Source: Pelargonium cotyledonis
Taxonomy: Eukaryota > Streptophyta > Magnoliopsida > Geraniales > Geraniaceae
Length of the DNA stretch: 34,890 nt
Assembly (NCBI GenBank): GCA_036897625.1
Contig: JAYMTA010000212.1
Coordinates: 1-34,890 of the forward strand
Direction: 5' to 3'
The position numbers and the translations under genes are program-made. The first letter of the stretch is position 1. Every line of letters starts with the position of its first letter. Under the pieces are notes generated by a model. That model did no database searches, was not told where the DNA came from, and saw nothing but the letters and a program-made list of their open reading frames with translations. Of this stretch, positions 1 through 12,149 are shown one piece after another.

Positions 1-868
1 ATTTCATTTAAGGGCTTGTTTGGCTAACATAAATGAAATAGTATAGGGATATAATGGTCTTTTAACATCAAACTAACGGTAAAACTACAAAATCGTTAAA
101 TGTAAAGTTTGTATGGTCTGTTTGTCATGACCTAAAGTTTATAGGGATTATTTGTCTTTAGTCAATAATATATACCAGTTACGTATAATTAACCTTATAT
201 TGGTCTAAACAAACTCATTTCGTCTCGCCTCTTTCCTCGTCAGTCAATAACCTTTTTGTCGCTTACTAAATGAGTCACGATGAATGATACGTATATGTCT
301 ATCTTGAACATGGTTTTGACATGAAAAATGCATTTCTCTCGGCTAAAGACAAATTTGCGCACTGATGACCAACAATAAGTTTTGATGAATATGTTCCACA
401 GAAATCCACATTGACCAGAAAATTCAACCTGTTCTCATTAGGAAGCTGCTCAGAATCTGTTGAAAACAGTGAGCATAGTTGGTTTTATTCCCAGAAAAAT
501 ATCATTTAATATATAATCTGCAATTGACAATTAGTATATAGGAAGTAATTGGATCCCAACAATATCAGATAAATGTTACATTCCATGATAGATGCTTTCA
601 GATCTTATATCAGAGTGGAAGTGCAGATGGGATTTTATTGTATGATACAATCATTCCCATACAAAAATCATACACCACAAAGTATTCAAAATGTTTCTAT
701 ATTTGGTCTAATCTGAATATAATTGCATTTCAGTAGAGAAAAAAATATTACCAGTCAAGCAGATCAGTGTTGCAGAATTTACAGCCATTCTCAAAATATA
801 AAAAGACCAAGGCAATATACTAGAGTATTGCACCAAGCAGGACATGGATGCCGATGCCTGTGCCTACG
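1..868. other. 3' flank and probable 3' UTR of the aspartic protease gene
   Basis: This AT-rich stretch lies beyond the protease stop codon. The part nearest 868 is presumably its 3' untranslated region. I see no open frame with family features, no RNA gene and no clear transposon ends. Where the transcript is cleaved cannot be fixed from sequence alone. Confidence 0.5.
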
Positions 869-3800
869 TTATGTATTTAGAGCTGCTAGTTCTTGCTCGG
901 TGACTGCTCCGACAGGTTTGTATGCATTGATCGTTTCTTGTCTCTGTTTCCAAATATACCATATTCCTGAAGCTGATAGTCCAATAATTACAGTAACCAT
1001 AACTGTCATAATCAATACCAAATAATGCTGCTGCCACCATGTCCTGCATCATTTTGGATAGAGATGGTCATAATCCAAGAACCTATATTTATATGCCAGA
1101 TCAATTACAAAATGCATGCAGACCAGCACTAAGTTCCAGCTTTAAGAGAATATTTTTATTTAAGGAGTTAATACCGCAAATCATAAGATTCTTAAACAAG
1201 AAACCAGCCATTTATCATAAGATTCTTAAACAAGAAACCAGCCATTTCAACCCCCTTCCCCCTGGGAGCCAACTCCAACTCCAACACAACTAATCCTCAA
1301 TGGCTATTCATGTTTTTGAACCATTTATTTCGTCCTTGCGAATTTTCTTTGTATGAATAAGGTTTGCACATAAAAGAAAACCCCAGTGTGCAGCCGAAAA
1401 GAAATAGGAAACTGAATCTACTGAAAAATAATATACCGTTGTGGTGCTGGCTCAACATTCCAGTTGACAAGCTGGTAATTTCCAAAGGTATCAGGAAGCT
1501 GCAGATGATGCTCAGAAATCCGTGCTATTATATTCTTCAAACCGAAAATAATTATCAGGAAATGATCAAAACTCCGTGTACATTAAAAATTGCAATTCCA
1601 TAGATGCAAACTTACCATTGCAGTTGCATTAGAAATGTGGTCGGCAGACCCCGCTGGGAATACGGCCCATCTAATGAGGGATTCGTTTCCTTTGGACGTA
1701 AAATTCAATAAATGAACCTAAAATCATCCATTTGTGGTAAGTAATGCATTACAGTGACATATGACCTTTGACTCAAAAAGACTCAATTAATAAAGATTGT
1801 ATAAAAGATAGTTTTGCATTTACAATCATTATGTAATTTGCATCCAACACACAATTTGCAGCAAATTTTAGTAAATGCATCTGTGAACTCTTTGCTTTGA
1901 CTGAAACATTTGCCTAACCTGTAAACTACTAACATCTAACTCATGAGCAATGAACTCAGTGAGTTCTGAGACGTGAGGCTTCAGATCTGAGTAATTGGTA
2001 CTGATTGACATATCAAATATTATTTGTCCAACTTGGAGTTCTCCTGAGAAGAATAAAGAAAATATTATAAGCATTAAAACCAATCATATTGGTGAACATA
2101 CTGAATCCAGATATTGTTCATGAATATATCAAGGCCTATTGACTCATCTCTATTTAGAAATGCATAAAACAAAATTGACTTGTATCTGTATAGTACTAAT
2201 CAATAACTTGCATTTTACATCTTACCATATCAAAAACTGACTAATGAAACATAGTATTATTACAGCACCAAATTTAGCAGCCAGAGTTCTAGGGAGTACG
2301 CAAAGCAAGTGACACCTAAAAGACTAAAACTCCTTGAACCAAAAGAAGCTTTAGACAGTTCAGAGAAGGAGTACAACAACAATTACTTTTTTTTTTTTTT
2401 TTTTTTATGATTGATTATGAGATGCTAGTCTAAAAATTCAATACACTGTACCTGGAACCCTATATTGCGGTGAACCACTTGGAGCCATGGTAGGTGGCAC
2501 ATCTGCAGTAGAATTCTTTCCAGTTGAAGCCATAGGGCCTTGAGGAGGTGCAGCAGGTATGTGAAGTCTTTCCCACAACTCAGAACAATTAGTTTTCCAG
2601 AAACCAACCCGTTTCTGCTCACGATCATACATAACAAAAGTATTGCGGACAACAATTCCTGCAATAATGCCATTGATTGATCATTTGCATTAAACAAAAC
2701 TTTTGGAAGTATTATGATGACAGAAAAACGTGGTTGGTTCAGAATACAAAGAAGAGTTGGAGAGAGTGTAAGGCAAGTTTTCACTAAAAATGGAACACGG
2801 CATGGTTAAAATCATAACATATTATATATCTGTTTGGCAAAGCATACCTCCTAAAAGAGTTGTTGGATCCTTCCCATTCTGGAAAATCCCCAGGCAATAT
2901 GCACCATTAACTTTTGAATGCTTCGTTGGGGAGGGAGCATGAGCATAAAACAGAATCAGTTAGTGCGGCACAAATACATCATGGGAAGAAAATACAAGAT
3001 TCAAAGCCAAAAGAAATAATATTTTTTCTTTAGGCAACTTCATCATTATGGAAGTTCATTTATTTGGATAGTCAAGGTTGATCTTTTCTTTAAATAACAA
3101 TGTGAGGTTAACTCCATACCCTGAACAAGTAGTTCTCTGGTGATAGGGACAACTTTTGCCCATTGTTAAATACCATGTCCACTGAAGGAAAAGACTTTGT
3201 GAGTTGCAAAACATCACTGCAGCAAAAACCAATCATCAAAATTTTGCATAGCATAGATAGGTTATTGTCACAAAGATAACTTCAATTATTTTCACGTCCT
3301 GATATGTTGCTAATACCTTCCACCACCAGAAAAGCAAATATCATTATAATTTGGATCAGGACCTCGGATTTTCTTGAGGGATTGAAGTTCCTTTGTAACC
3401 TGTATGCACATATATATGAACACACAAAATATCAATATAAATTAATTGCAAGAAAGAGCAAAAACAAAATGAAAACGGAGACAAGCAAAAGAGCAGTGAT
3501 AAACTGCAGCAATAAACAGAAAAAAAAAATCACACAATAACATGTAGAGTATCTATGCACTCATATCAGTGAATATAACAGGGGTAAATCATAAAGCAAA
3601 ATCTCCAAAGGAACCTTCTTAACCCCCTGTACAAAAAACCACCAATGCAAAATGTGGGAAACTAGTCCCTACCACAATCTCTACCAAATATTCCTAATGA
3701 TAGACTATCTATCTACTTGATCCCTCCTTCACTATAGACTGAAGAATTGTCCTTAGGATGCTACTTCAAGTATTTCCTTCTGAACTAAGAATTGGATTCT

Positions 3801-5533
3801 AAAAATACACATATTGTGAATAGGCTAGAAGGTGAACTTGATCGGAAAAGATCGACAAGAATAACAATGATTAAATAAAACAATTTGCTTAAATTTCCAG
3901 TCATAGTAAAGTCAAATACTACTAATATAAGCTATCCTGCATGATGTATGTTTTCCTCCTAGATAACTTTAAGCAGAGATTATAAAGAAGAATCATACAA
4001 AATAGAACAGGATAATATATCAAGGAACTGATTCTTACAGCATCCTTAAACAATAGAAAGGCTGCTTCAGGTAAGTAAGCATACGTAGTACCACTGTCCA
4101 GAACGGTCCCATGTTTTCCATCAAAAACCCTCGGGTTTAAAGGCAATGGCTTCCCCGCAACATGTATCTCCTTCAGCTCTATATTGTAATATGGACTGTT
4201 GCCATCCCAGGACTAGAGTAAATGCGTGAGATGTATCAAACATAATAGTTAGAAAAATACATAATTTATTATATCCAGAAGATATAATTTTTTAAACAAA
4301 CCTGCGAGAAGGATCTGAATGGGTAAAAACCATGTCTGAAGGGGGAGAAATACCACCAAGAACCATTGCACCCCCACCAATATCCATCCCACCATAACAC
4401 AATGAGAACGAATCACTGATAACACCTTTTTCAACAAGTTGATCCACAACACTGAGATCACCGCGGCCCAAACCCATTATACCATCGGCACGTTGACTGT
4501 AAAGATCACCAGTCTCCAAATTTTCACAACCAAAAACAGCACGCTGGGGCTCAAGCATACTTTCGTTGCCGAAGGATATTATATCCTTACCAAGGACCCC
4601 ACTGCTGGTGCTCATCTCAGCATATTGCCTCTCGTAAATACATTGCACCCTATCACTGTCACAGTTACAGTCTATATTACATTTCACAGGTTGATATGTG
4701 CTAGACAAGTCTGGATCAAATTTTGGATCCTGTTAAAAACATTTCATATTAATTAGTTAGAAATTAAGAATACATATCTAATTGTTTAAAACTACAATAA
4801 ATTCATAGATACATACAACCAATCAAATCAATACATCTTGTCACTAATCTCTAATTGTTTAGCAAATTGCACATGATTTTATGAACAATTTGAAGGAAAT
4901 AGAACAGCAATGCATCTAAGGAATAAATTGCTCCTTAGATTAGTTAGAAGGTGGGTGAATCTGGGACCAGATGGTTTAGGAAACTAGAATGGCATAAAAC
5001 AAAATTAACAGCTAAATCATGAAACAACTGAGGATTTTTGTAGGGGAAAGGAAACATTACCTGGTGCCTGCCACACTGCTCACACGTAGAGCACGGAACA
5101 TATGTAACAGTACTGCCGGTATCAACAATAAGTGCAAACCTCTGTGGTGGCTTTCCGATCGAAAGCCGCGTCGTATAATACCTGCAACATTAACCCAAAA
5201 AAATCAACATAAAACCTGAAAATATTTACAGTAGAAAAAGAAGAACATAAATGGAAGAGAACATCAGTACCCATTGAGGAGGAGATCGTCGTAGAGTCTC
5301 ATGTGAGCATTGGGGTGGGAGTCGGATCCAGCAAGGTGGCGACGGGACTTGGAGATGGAAGTTCGGGAAGAATTAGAGGGAGAGGGAAAGAGCGGCAAGA
5401 GCAAGGCAGGGCGTGCGCCACCGTGAGGCGGTGGGAGAAGGGTGATCCGGTCGGCGGAGCTATCGATTCCGATGACGAAAAAGAGGAGTAGGAGAACAAC
5501 AGCGGAGGTGAGGCGGAGCTGCGCCCACGCCAT
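869..5533 (-). CDS. Membrane-anchored nepenthesin-type aspartic protease (family A1), 12 exons
   Basis: Exons, in transcript order: 5271-5533, 5061-5181, 4302-4729, 4039-4195, 3317-3399, 3120-3216, 2848-2920, 2452-2658, 1919-2043, 1616-1717, 1437-1534, 869-1043. All introns are GT-AG and all phases agree, giving 1929 nt and 642 residues. A hydrophobic signal peptide covers about residues 8-23. The first catalytic motif DTGS has Asp108, and the second, DSGT, has Asp304. A Cys-rich stretch follows the first motif (CSTCEQCG, then NIDCNCDSDRVQC), as in plant nepenthesin-like enzymes. A membrane helix at about 592-614 precedes a short tail. The layout matches the Arabidopsis At3g50050/At5g43100 group as I remember it. 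It is probably a type I membrane protease of the secretory pathway. Substrates are unknown. The start is the first ATG before the signal peptide. Confidence 0.93.
1180..1247. repeat. Perfect 34-bp tandem duplication in intron 11 of the protease gene
   Basis: The 34 bases at 1180-1213 are repeated without change at 1214-1247. The pair lies inside intron 11 (1044-1436) and touches neither splice site. The perfect identity points to a recent duplication, so copy number could vary between individuals. Confidence 0.95.
2387..2406. repeat. Poly-T tract in intron 8 of the protease gene
   Basis: About 20 consecutive T bases lie in intron 8, roughly 45 bases downstream (in transcript direction) of the exon 8 end at 2452. 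It is a simple length-variable homopolymer. I see no retroelement attached to it. Confidence 0.9.
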
Positions 5534-5615
5534 GAGCGGTGGCTCCGGAGATCGGTTAGAATTGGCGTTGACGTAAATGGATCGAAAAACAAAACCGTAG
5601 CGAAGTGAAAGACGA

Positions 5616-5641
5616 CGAAGAAGAAGAAGAAGAAGAAGAAA
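5616..5641. repeat. (GAA)n microsatellite in the probable 5' leader of the protease gene
   Basis: About eight GAA triplets on the plus strand (TTC on the transcript strand) lie some 85-110 bases upstream of the protease ATG. Pyrimidine-rich leaders are common in plant genes. The tract may vary in length. Confidence 0.85.
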
Positions 5642-5699
5642 CAGAGAGAGAAGTCAGCGAGCTTCCTGTGATGAATAAACTCGAGGTCGGTGTCCCAGA

Positions 5700-6011
5700 T
5701 CAGATCCTGTTATAATCCTTCATCCGACGTCGTTTCCTTTTTCAACACCAAACGACGCCGTCCCTTTCAGCTCTAGATCACAATTTTTAGCTCAAAAAGA
5801 AAAATCCGTCATAATTCACAAGTTTTTGATAAGCAACCAATCCATCAAATGAAACATAACTATGGGTTTAATTTAGAGTAAATTTGATTTCAAAATTATT
5901 TGGAAATTATGGAAATAGATCCAAAATACAAAAAAGGGCAATATATTATGAGTTACCTACATCTCAACTAAAACTTTCCTACAACAGTAGAGTAGTTGCC
6001 TGTGCAAGCAA
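5700..6011. other. Intergenic: protease promoter and 3' end of the FRL4-type gene
   Basis: This gap of about 310 bases must hold the promoter and transcription start of the protease gene, near 5700 on the minus strand, and the 3' untranslated region of the FRIGIDA-like gene. No coding frame or repeat is evident. A TATAAC-like motif near 5710 on the minus strand is the only core-promoter candidate, and it is weak. Confidence 0.4.
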
Positions 6012-8084
6012 TTACATATATGGCTGGTGTGGAGACTGCAATCCGGTGCCTATATAAGAGGCGTAGCTAGAAGAATCGGGATTGTATTGCGCTGCTGGAG
6101 CCCTTTCTTCCTGAGGATAGTAGTACAATCTTTGATCGCTTGCTTGCTGAGCGTGAGCGTAGGAAGACTGGCTGGGAACTTGGTAATCGTAAGTGTTGGC
6201 AACCGCATGGGGAGGAGGATACCTCTCTGTCATTCCCATGTATGCTATTGTTGCTGCCCTGTCTCCGTAAACCGGCGGAGCCTGCCTACCACCACCACCG
6301 GCCATTGCCGCCACACTAGGTGCACGGAACCCGTGGTATCCACCATTGCCTCTTGACTTCTTTGTTTGTTGACGTTTCACAAAGTCACCGCCACTTCTCT
6401 TCTTATCAGCTTTCGACCTCTCCAGTTGAGTCACTCTTTTCTGAAGTGGCTCAAGTGGGTAATCGGATTCAAGCTTGTAGTCTTCAACACACCTTATCAC
6501 AGCCTTCAGAGCTGCAAGTTCTTGTGCATTTGCGTCATTCTGTATATTAACAAAGAAATCATAATTTTAAGTAGTTGATAAATGAGAATCCACACATGCT
6601 GGTTAATCATCTACTATAGGTGTAAATTTACCCGCACAGCATTAGCATCTTCTGAGTTCCAACCCTTTCCTTGCGAGTTCCTCCTCAAGTCCTTCAAGTA
6701 AGTCTTCAAAAGAGGCACAGGAGGGTAACTTTCAGTGAGGTGGAAGGCATGAATGAAATGAACAGCATCTATCTGTCTGCCACCATTGATCAAAGTTTCG
6801 ATAACACCTGAACAAAAAGTAATAGCTCAGCTAAAATCAAATGCTATAATGGAATGCCTTCTTTGGATTTTGAAGATACACACCCAATAAAGCGATACAT
6901 TTCAAATTACCACTACTTGTGTCTATTTCTCGAAGTGAATTGGCATGCTATAATGCCCTATAGGAACAAAGCATAACAGATATCTAACAGAAAGAACTTT
7001 CCAGTCTCCAGACATGGTCAGGGGTCAGTTAGTAAATGTGACACCAACCTGGCATTTTGTGTGTTAACCCAAGAGAATGGCAGAGCTGAGGTGCCTGCCT
7101 GCGGCGAGCAACTGCAAGAACAAGCTTGCAGAGTTCTTCTTCATCAAACTCTGAAGCAATATTAAAAGTTGCGATAAGCTGCAAGAATGCCTCCGCTTCC
7201 AATGAATTTCCATTGGTAGCATCTATGCCTGGACCAGCCAATTTAGGCTTCCAATCATCAGCAATTGCCTTGGCTTGCTGCTTTGTTTCAGGGTTCAGAA
7301 GGTGATCAGCACCTGGGCCAACCCTTGCCAACAAGGCATGCATGGCTCCCAAAAACATAATACATGATTTGCGCATGCCCTGAAGGGCAGCATTCCCATT
7401 ATCCCCTGATTGGTAAGTTTCATCAGGAGGGTAAAACCCCTCCAATGTATCCAGCACCAAACGGGCCGGGTCAGTAGCACTTTCTAGTGCAACAGACAGT
7501 TCGTCACGAATTACGTATAATTTTTTTAAATACTCCACAGTAAAATTCAGAAGCCCTTTTGCATCCATCTGCTCACAAATTTGGGTAAGCTCGGGGCGTG
7601 GCTTAACCTCTACAGCCATACCTTCAGCATTTTCACTTGTTTTATGAAGAAACTCCTCCTCTGGGGAATTTGGATCACCAAGAGAGCTGCTTACCTTGCT
7701 TTCTTTATTGTCCCCATCAACAAGCCCTGAAGGGGTTGGCATGTGAGTTGCTCGTGCTTCCGCAATGACAGCAACAGCTGCATCTTTTAGCTCCTGTACT
7801 CGATCTTGCAGGTCTTGCTCTTTAGCGATAACAGCTGCCTCTCTCTCTGAGACTAGTTGCCAAGTTTCAGCTTCTTTCTCTTTAAGTTCCTTCTCCCTAG
7901 CTTCTAGCTCATCAGATTTCTTCTTCAGCATTATCTCAAGGTTGCGAAAATGTTCTTCAATTTCCACCCATTGAACCTTGTCGTCAGGAGCATTTTTGCA
8001 AGCTTCCAGTTCAGTAAATGCCTTGCCAAGTTGTTCTATCAGAGAGGACTGTGTGTCATTTGCGACAACCTGCTCCTCAGACAT
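6012..8084 (-). CDS. FRL4: FRIGIDA-like protein, FRL4 type
   Basis: Three coding exons, 7049-8084, 6632-6807 and 6012-6539, join in phase to 1740 nt and 579 residues. The N-terminal part has a charged coiled coil at about 45-112, rich in Glu and Lys. An acidic linker follows at about 120-155. The conserved all-helical FRIGIDA domain begins near residue 160 and runs past the last intron. The tail has a basic, nuclear-localisation-like stretch (KADKKRSGGDFVKRQQTKK) and then a low-complexity Tyr/Gln/Ser/Pro region. This order is typical of FRL4a/FRL4b rather than FRIGIDA itself. FRIGIDA is a scaffold of a nuclear complex that activates the floral repressor FLC, but the job of FRL4 members is less clear, so no flowering role is claimed. 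The ATG at 8084 starts the only long frame, and no upstream coding exon is seen. Confidence 0.92.
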
Positions 8085-8122
8085 GATTCCTGACTGTTCC
8101 GGTTTTAACTTTAAAAGCTTTT

Positions 8123-10083
8123 CTGTCTAAAGCATGAACAAACCATAAAGAACCATGAGCAAAGCATTTGTATAATACTTCTATTATATGCCATGGCATA
8201 AGCACTAGACACGTAGAGTTCAAGTAATACTAAGATACTTATCACCCAATGGGTGAACGTACAGAAACAATCACCTTATTTAATAGAATCCATGACATAG
8301 GCCAATATTAGTTTAATTGATAACAAGAAAGAGCATTGGAAGGGAAAACAATTGAACTGATTTGGGATAACTAGCTTACATTGGTTATTGACTTGCTGGA
8401 CTAACTGAGTTCTAAAGGCTGTAGTAGGGAGAAAGAACCCATACAGCTCCAACTTGCTGTTAAGATATGAGGGTTAAACTCTCCAACGATCTTCCAACTA
8501 TTTTATTTTAAATCGCCATTGACCCTTCAACTATTCTATCTCAACATCTTGTATACCAATTTTTTTTTAATGAAATTTAATTGACAATTTAAGTTCCATT
8601 TAGTCGCATATTTTGCAAATGCATTCAATTAATGGAGGATAAGGAGTATGCAAAATTTGAGACAAAACAGAAGATTTAGTTTTATCAATGGTGATGAGAT
8701 CAAATAGAAGGATCAACAGTGATCTGAAAAACATTTAGGGGATCAAATACGATATGTGAGTACAGTAAGAGGATCCTTTTATAATATTAACACGAGATAT
8801 TGCCGATAAAAAAACACGAGATATTATGCTCCAATACATTTACAAAGGTTAAAGAATAATTGTTCCATCCACTTTATCGCATAATTGTCATTCCATCAAA
8901 TAATTCCTTCACGTGTATGTTACCATCTATGCGTGAAAATGCATCATATAACCTCTACCACAGACTTCAATCATGTATCAGCTCTTTTTTATCTATGGTT
9001 TAGAATCTATGCATAACTCTGTTTTCTTACTTCAGAAGAAAAACAAAAACCACACACATATTCCATTGGCTAGATAAATGATGTATTGAGAATGAAGATA
9101 TGTGCGAACAGTTTACCGACAAGGCCTTGTACGTATGTCACTACATCAGCCATATGCCCACAAAGGACTTGGAAAAATTTAGACACTCATCCATCGGCAT
9201 TAGCCTTTGGATCATTTACATATTTATCAGATGTCTTGTGACAAATAAAAGTATAAAACTAGAAAGAAAAAAAGACAGGTCAGGGGCAAACTTAAGTCAA
9301 TTTGGATAAGAGAACAGCGCATCTTTGCAATGCTGCGTAGGAATCCTAAGCTATGATAATAGGACTTCTATATGTATTATAAATAATTGTTGAGCACCTT
9401 GCATTATGATAGAGAGCATACACATTTAGACCTTGAACTACATTAGAAAGTCGATCTCATTTATTTGTGAATGTTTATGACGTCATGTGAAAAGGAGCAA
9501 TAGTTATCAAATCAATGCCATTCCAAATATATATATGAAATTGAAGCCAAGCCAGCAAAGAACAACCATCCATCATTGCAGCATCTAACCAAACCATAAG
9601 CCAATTTATCAATACAACTCCTTACCTTCTTAATGGTAGCTCATCTCAATTAGGTCCCTTGATTCTACTGGTTGTTGTTGTTACAATATTTTTCATGGTT
9701 AATACAAATCATTCTTCAAACACTCTTTCGATGAACCCGCTTCTTAAATTGAAAGATTCACCCCCCATTCACTTCAAAAATTCAACTGTTTGCTGCTATT
9801 AACTCCTCTAAAATAAGCCTAGCAAATTTGCATCCCCACCTCAAAAATCAAAATGTCAACCATAATTTGATTTTAGATTGTATGCAATGAACCCTAAACA
9901 CTTCAATTACATGCCCTTATGTTCCTCAGAATCACAACCAGTAGGAAGCTCGCACAATCAATTCATTAATATGCATTATTATACCAAGATAACCTCACAA
10001 CCAAAACAAAAGCTAGAGATGCACGCAAAATTAACGGAAAAGAAAGAAGAAGAAAAGGGCGGATGAGAAAGGCAATAGAGTAC
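8123..10083 (-). other. Probable intron in the 5' leader of the FRL4-type gene
   Basis: About 35 bases upstream of the ATG is a good acceptor (TTTAGACAG, exon side from 8122). At 10083 there is a donor (CGAG then GTACTC) at the edge of a stretch that looks like a plant first exon, roughly 10084-10250. If joined, they define a 1961-bp leader intron. The region inside is AT-rich with no supported gene. Plant leader introns often raise expression. The model is inferred from splice signals only and needs transcript support. Confidence 0.5.
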
Positions 10084-10405
10084 CTCGAAAAAAGGAGATG
10101 AGGGTTAAGAAACCCTAGAAAGTTATGGACAACTGCGGAGAAGAAGCGAAAGCGAGCTGGAACCCTAAATCGAAACGGGAAGTGGCTTTGATGAAGAAAT
10201 GAAAACAGTTGGATTTGTCTGGAAATGGCGTTGCTCGCAGCTCTTATGGCTGGTACTTGTGTTTGATTTCTGGTTGCCGTTCTTGAAACGGAGAGTGTAT
10301 CTGTTCACCTCTGTTCATGAAAAATGAGATGCGATGCAAAAATTAGGCATTTGCCTTCTATTTTTCTTTTATGTTTCCACCCTCTCTATTTTTTATTATT
10401 TAGAA

Positions 10406-11324
10406 AGAGTAATTACAGTTTTTTACTTATGGTAAATCTTCTTTTCTGTTTTATACTATAAGCTATTTTTTGGAATTTTTTTCTATCTTATAATTTTCAA
10501 AGTTTGTTCCGTTACTTACTCTGTTATAATAATGCTGAAATGACGTTTTTACCCTCACCTCATCTTCAACCTCTCTCTCAAACACCTCGGTGTCCACAAT
10601 GACCACAACCTCTCCACAATAATCCCAACCCCTCCACAATGACCCCAATACCTCCGTGCCCCCTATCTATTGAAAAATTACCCCACAAGTTTCTTGAATT
10701 AGAAGGGATTTGGGTTTGTTTGGTTAAGGGTATGTTTGGTTAATCAATTTGAAATTAATTTGGACAAGTAGTGTTAGTGATGATTGACAAAGTTTATGAA
10801 TTTTCTAGAAGAGTTTATGAATTTTTCGAAAAATTTATGAAGTTTCTGGTGAGTTCAAGAATTTCTCAGCGAGTTCTTGAAGTTTCCGGAAAGTTTATGG
10901 ATTTTCCGACGAGTTCATGAATTTCCGGTGAGTTCTTGAATTTTCCAGAAAATTTATGAAGTTTCCAGCGAGTTCATGAATTTTTTGGCGAGTTCTTGAA
11001 TTTTTCGGTGAGTTTTTGAAGTTTTCGGCGAGTTCATGAATTTTCCGATGAGTTCTTGAATTTTTCGATGAGTTCTTGAAGTTTCCGGAAAAATTTTGAA
11101 GTTTACAGCGAACTTAGGAAGAATAAGAATGGTAAGGGCATTTTGGGGTTTTAAAAAAATAATGGTCATGTGCTGAACACGTGACCAAACAGTGTTATAT
11201 CCGTTAAGTTTAACTGACGGAACAGGCTTTGCATACCATAGGGTAGAAAAAACATCCAAAAAATAGTTTAGGATATGAAACTGAAAAGAAGGTTTATCAT
11301 AAGGTAGAAAACTGTAATTACTCC
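10406..11324. mobile_element. Non-autonomous Mutator-like element with long inverted repeats
   Basis: The ends at 10406-10540 and 11192-11324 are inverted copies. The outer 68 bases match at most positions and similarity then declines inward. They start GAGTAATTACAG on the left and end with its complement on the right. The flanking nonamers TATTTAGAA (10397-10405) and TATTTACAA (11325-11333) match at 8 of 9 positions, the target duplication length typical of Mutator-like elements. No transposase is encoded, so it would depend on an element elsewhere. Its interior is mostly a 20-bp minisatellite. It sits about 150 bases upstream of the probable first exon of the FRL4-type gene and could affect that promoter. 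Confidence 0.85.
10790..11109. repeat. 20-bp minisatellite, about 16 diverged units, inside the Mutator-like element
   Basis: Units of 20 bases follow the pattern GAGTTCTTGAATTTTTCGGC with drift (GAGTTC/AAATTTA, then TGAA, then T-rich, then CGG/CAG). From 10811 the boundaries fall every 20 bases, with one 19-base unit at 10911-10929. The next 20 bases, 11110-11129, are too diverged to count. Because 20 is not a multiple of three, the frame changes at each unit. The open frame across it on the minus strand (to 11259) is therefore not evidence of a protein. Confidence 0.93.
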
Positions 11325-11383
11325 TATTTACAATTAAGTCAAATTTATTCCATGTGTTAATTTCTTTTGTTAAATATAATTAC

Positions 11384-12109
11384 GGTATCGTTTGTGGACT
11401 CTTATTTCGATAAGGAAAAGTTGATGTGATAAAGACAAGTTGATAGTAAAACTGAAATCCAACGTTTGATAAATCAGTCAAGAAAAGTAAATAGGAAAGT
11501 AAACATTTCCCCACACACATGGGAATTTAAAATCTCATGGGAAGGTGGAATGTTAAAATCTCATGAACTTTTCCAAGTAGTGGAAAAGTCACATTAGCGT
11601 AATACTCTTCATTTTTTTATATATTAAACATTCATAATGTAGCTTTTCAAAAATTTAACTCATGTTATTTGAGTTATAAGAAGAAAAAAAAAAACATTTT
11701 TGTCTCCTATTTTTCAAAATATTATAAACATAAAATAAAATCAAATATAATTACGAATACATTTAAAAAATTAAATATTTTTAATATAACAATGTAAGAC
11801 ATTTAGTTTGTGTTTCATTATTTAAATTTGCATATGGGTCAACATAATTATTTGTTCAATTAAAATCAATTTAAGGGACATTAAGTAATTATACAATATT
11901 TTCCAACTATTTACCTCTATTTTTATTTTTTTGTAATTTTTAACCAAACGTAATATCACTTTCCACAACTCAATATTCTGCATTCTTCCTTCACTTTTCG
12001 ATGTGTCAAATGTCTTTATCAATTTTTCAGAGAAAGTTAACATTTTGGTATCGTTTGGGAACCATGTTTTTGATATGGGAAAGTGAGGATGATAAAGGCA
12101 AGTTGATGG
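11384..12109. repeat. Pair of diverged 63-base direct repeats (11384-11446 and 12047-12109)
   Basis: Both copies start GGTATCGTTTG and share the frame GGAAAGTTGATG/GGAAAGTGAGGATG, then GATAAAGRCAAGTTGATRG, at equal length. They lie 663 bases apart in the same orientation. They could be ends of two related MITEs or the remains of a nested insertion. No target duplication is clear. Confidence 0.7.
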
Positions 12110-12149
12110 TGATTTTGATATGTGTCAAATGTCTTTATCAATTTTTTAG
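12001..12149. repeat. Pair of near-identical 30-base direct repeats
   Basis: ATGTGTCAAATGTCTTTATC followed by AATTTTT(C/T)AG occurs at 12001-12030 and again at 12120-12149. The copies flank the second 63-base repeat. Their near identity suggests a local duplication, or the target ends of an inserted fragment. Confidence 0.85.

Noticed and set aside
1180-1247. Possible CRISPR-like repeat
   Set aside because: Two abutting copies without spacers in a plant intron are a simple tandem duplication.
7765-7974. Ser-rich plus-strand frame
   Set aside because: It is the antisense of the Glu/Lys-rich coiled coil of the FRL4-type protein.
9100-9309. 69-codon plus-strand frame
   Set aside because: It lies inside the inferred leader intron, has no family similarity, and is a length expected by chance.
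10954-11259. 101-codon minus-strand frame with a repeating KTHRKIQEL-like pattern
   Set aside because: It is the translation of the 20-bp minisatellite. The frame changes from unit to unit and nothing supports expression.
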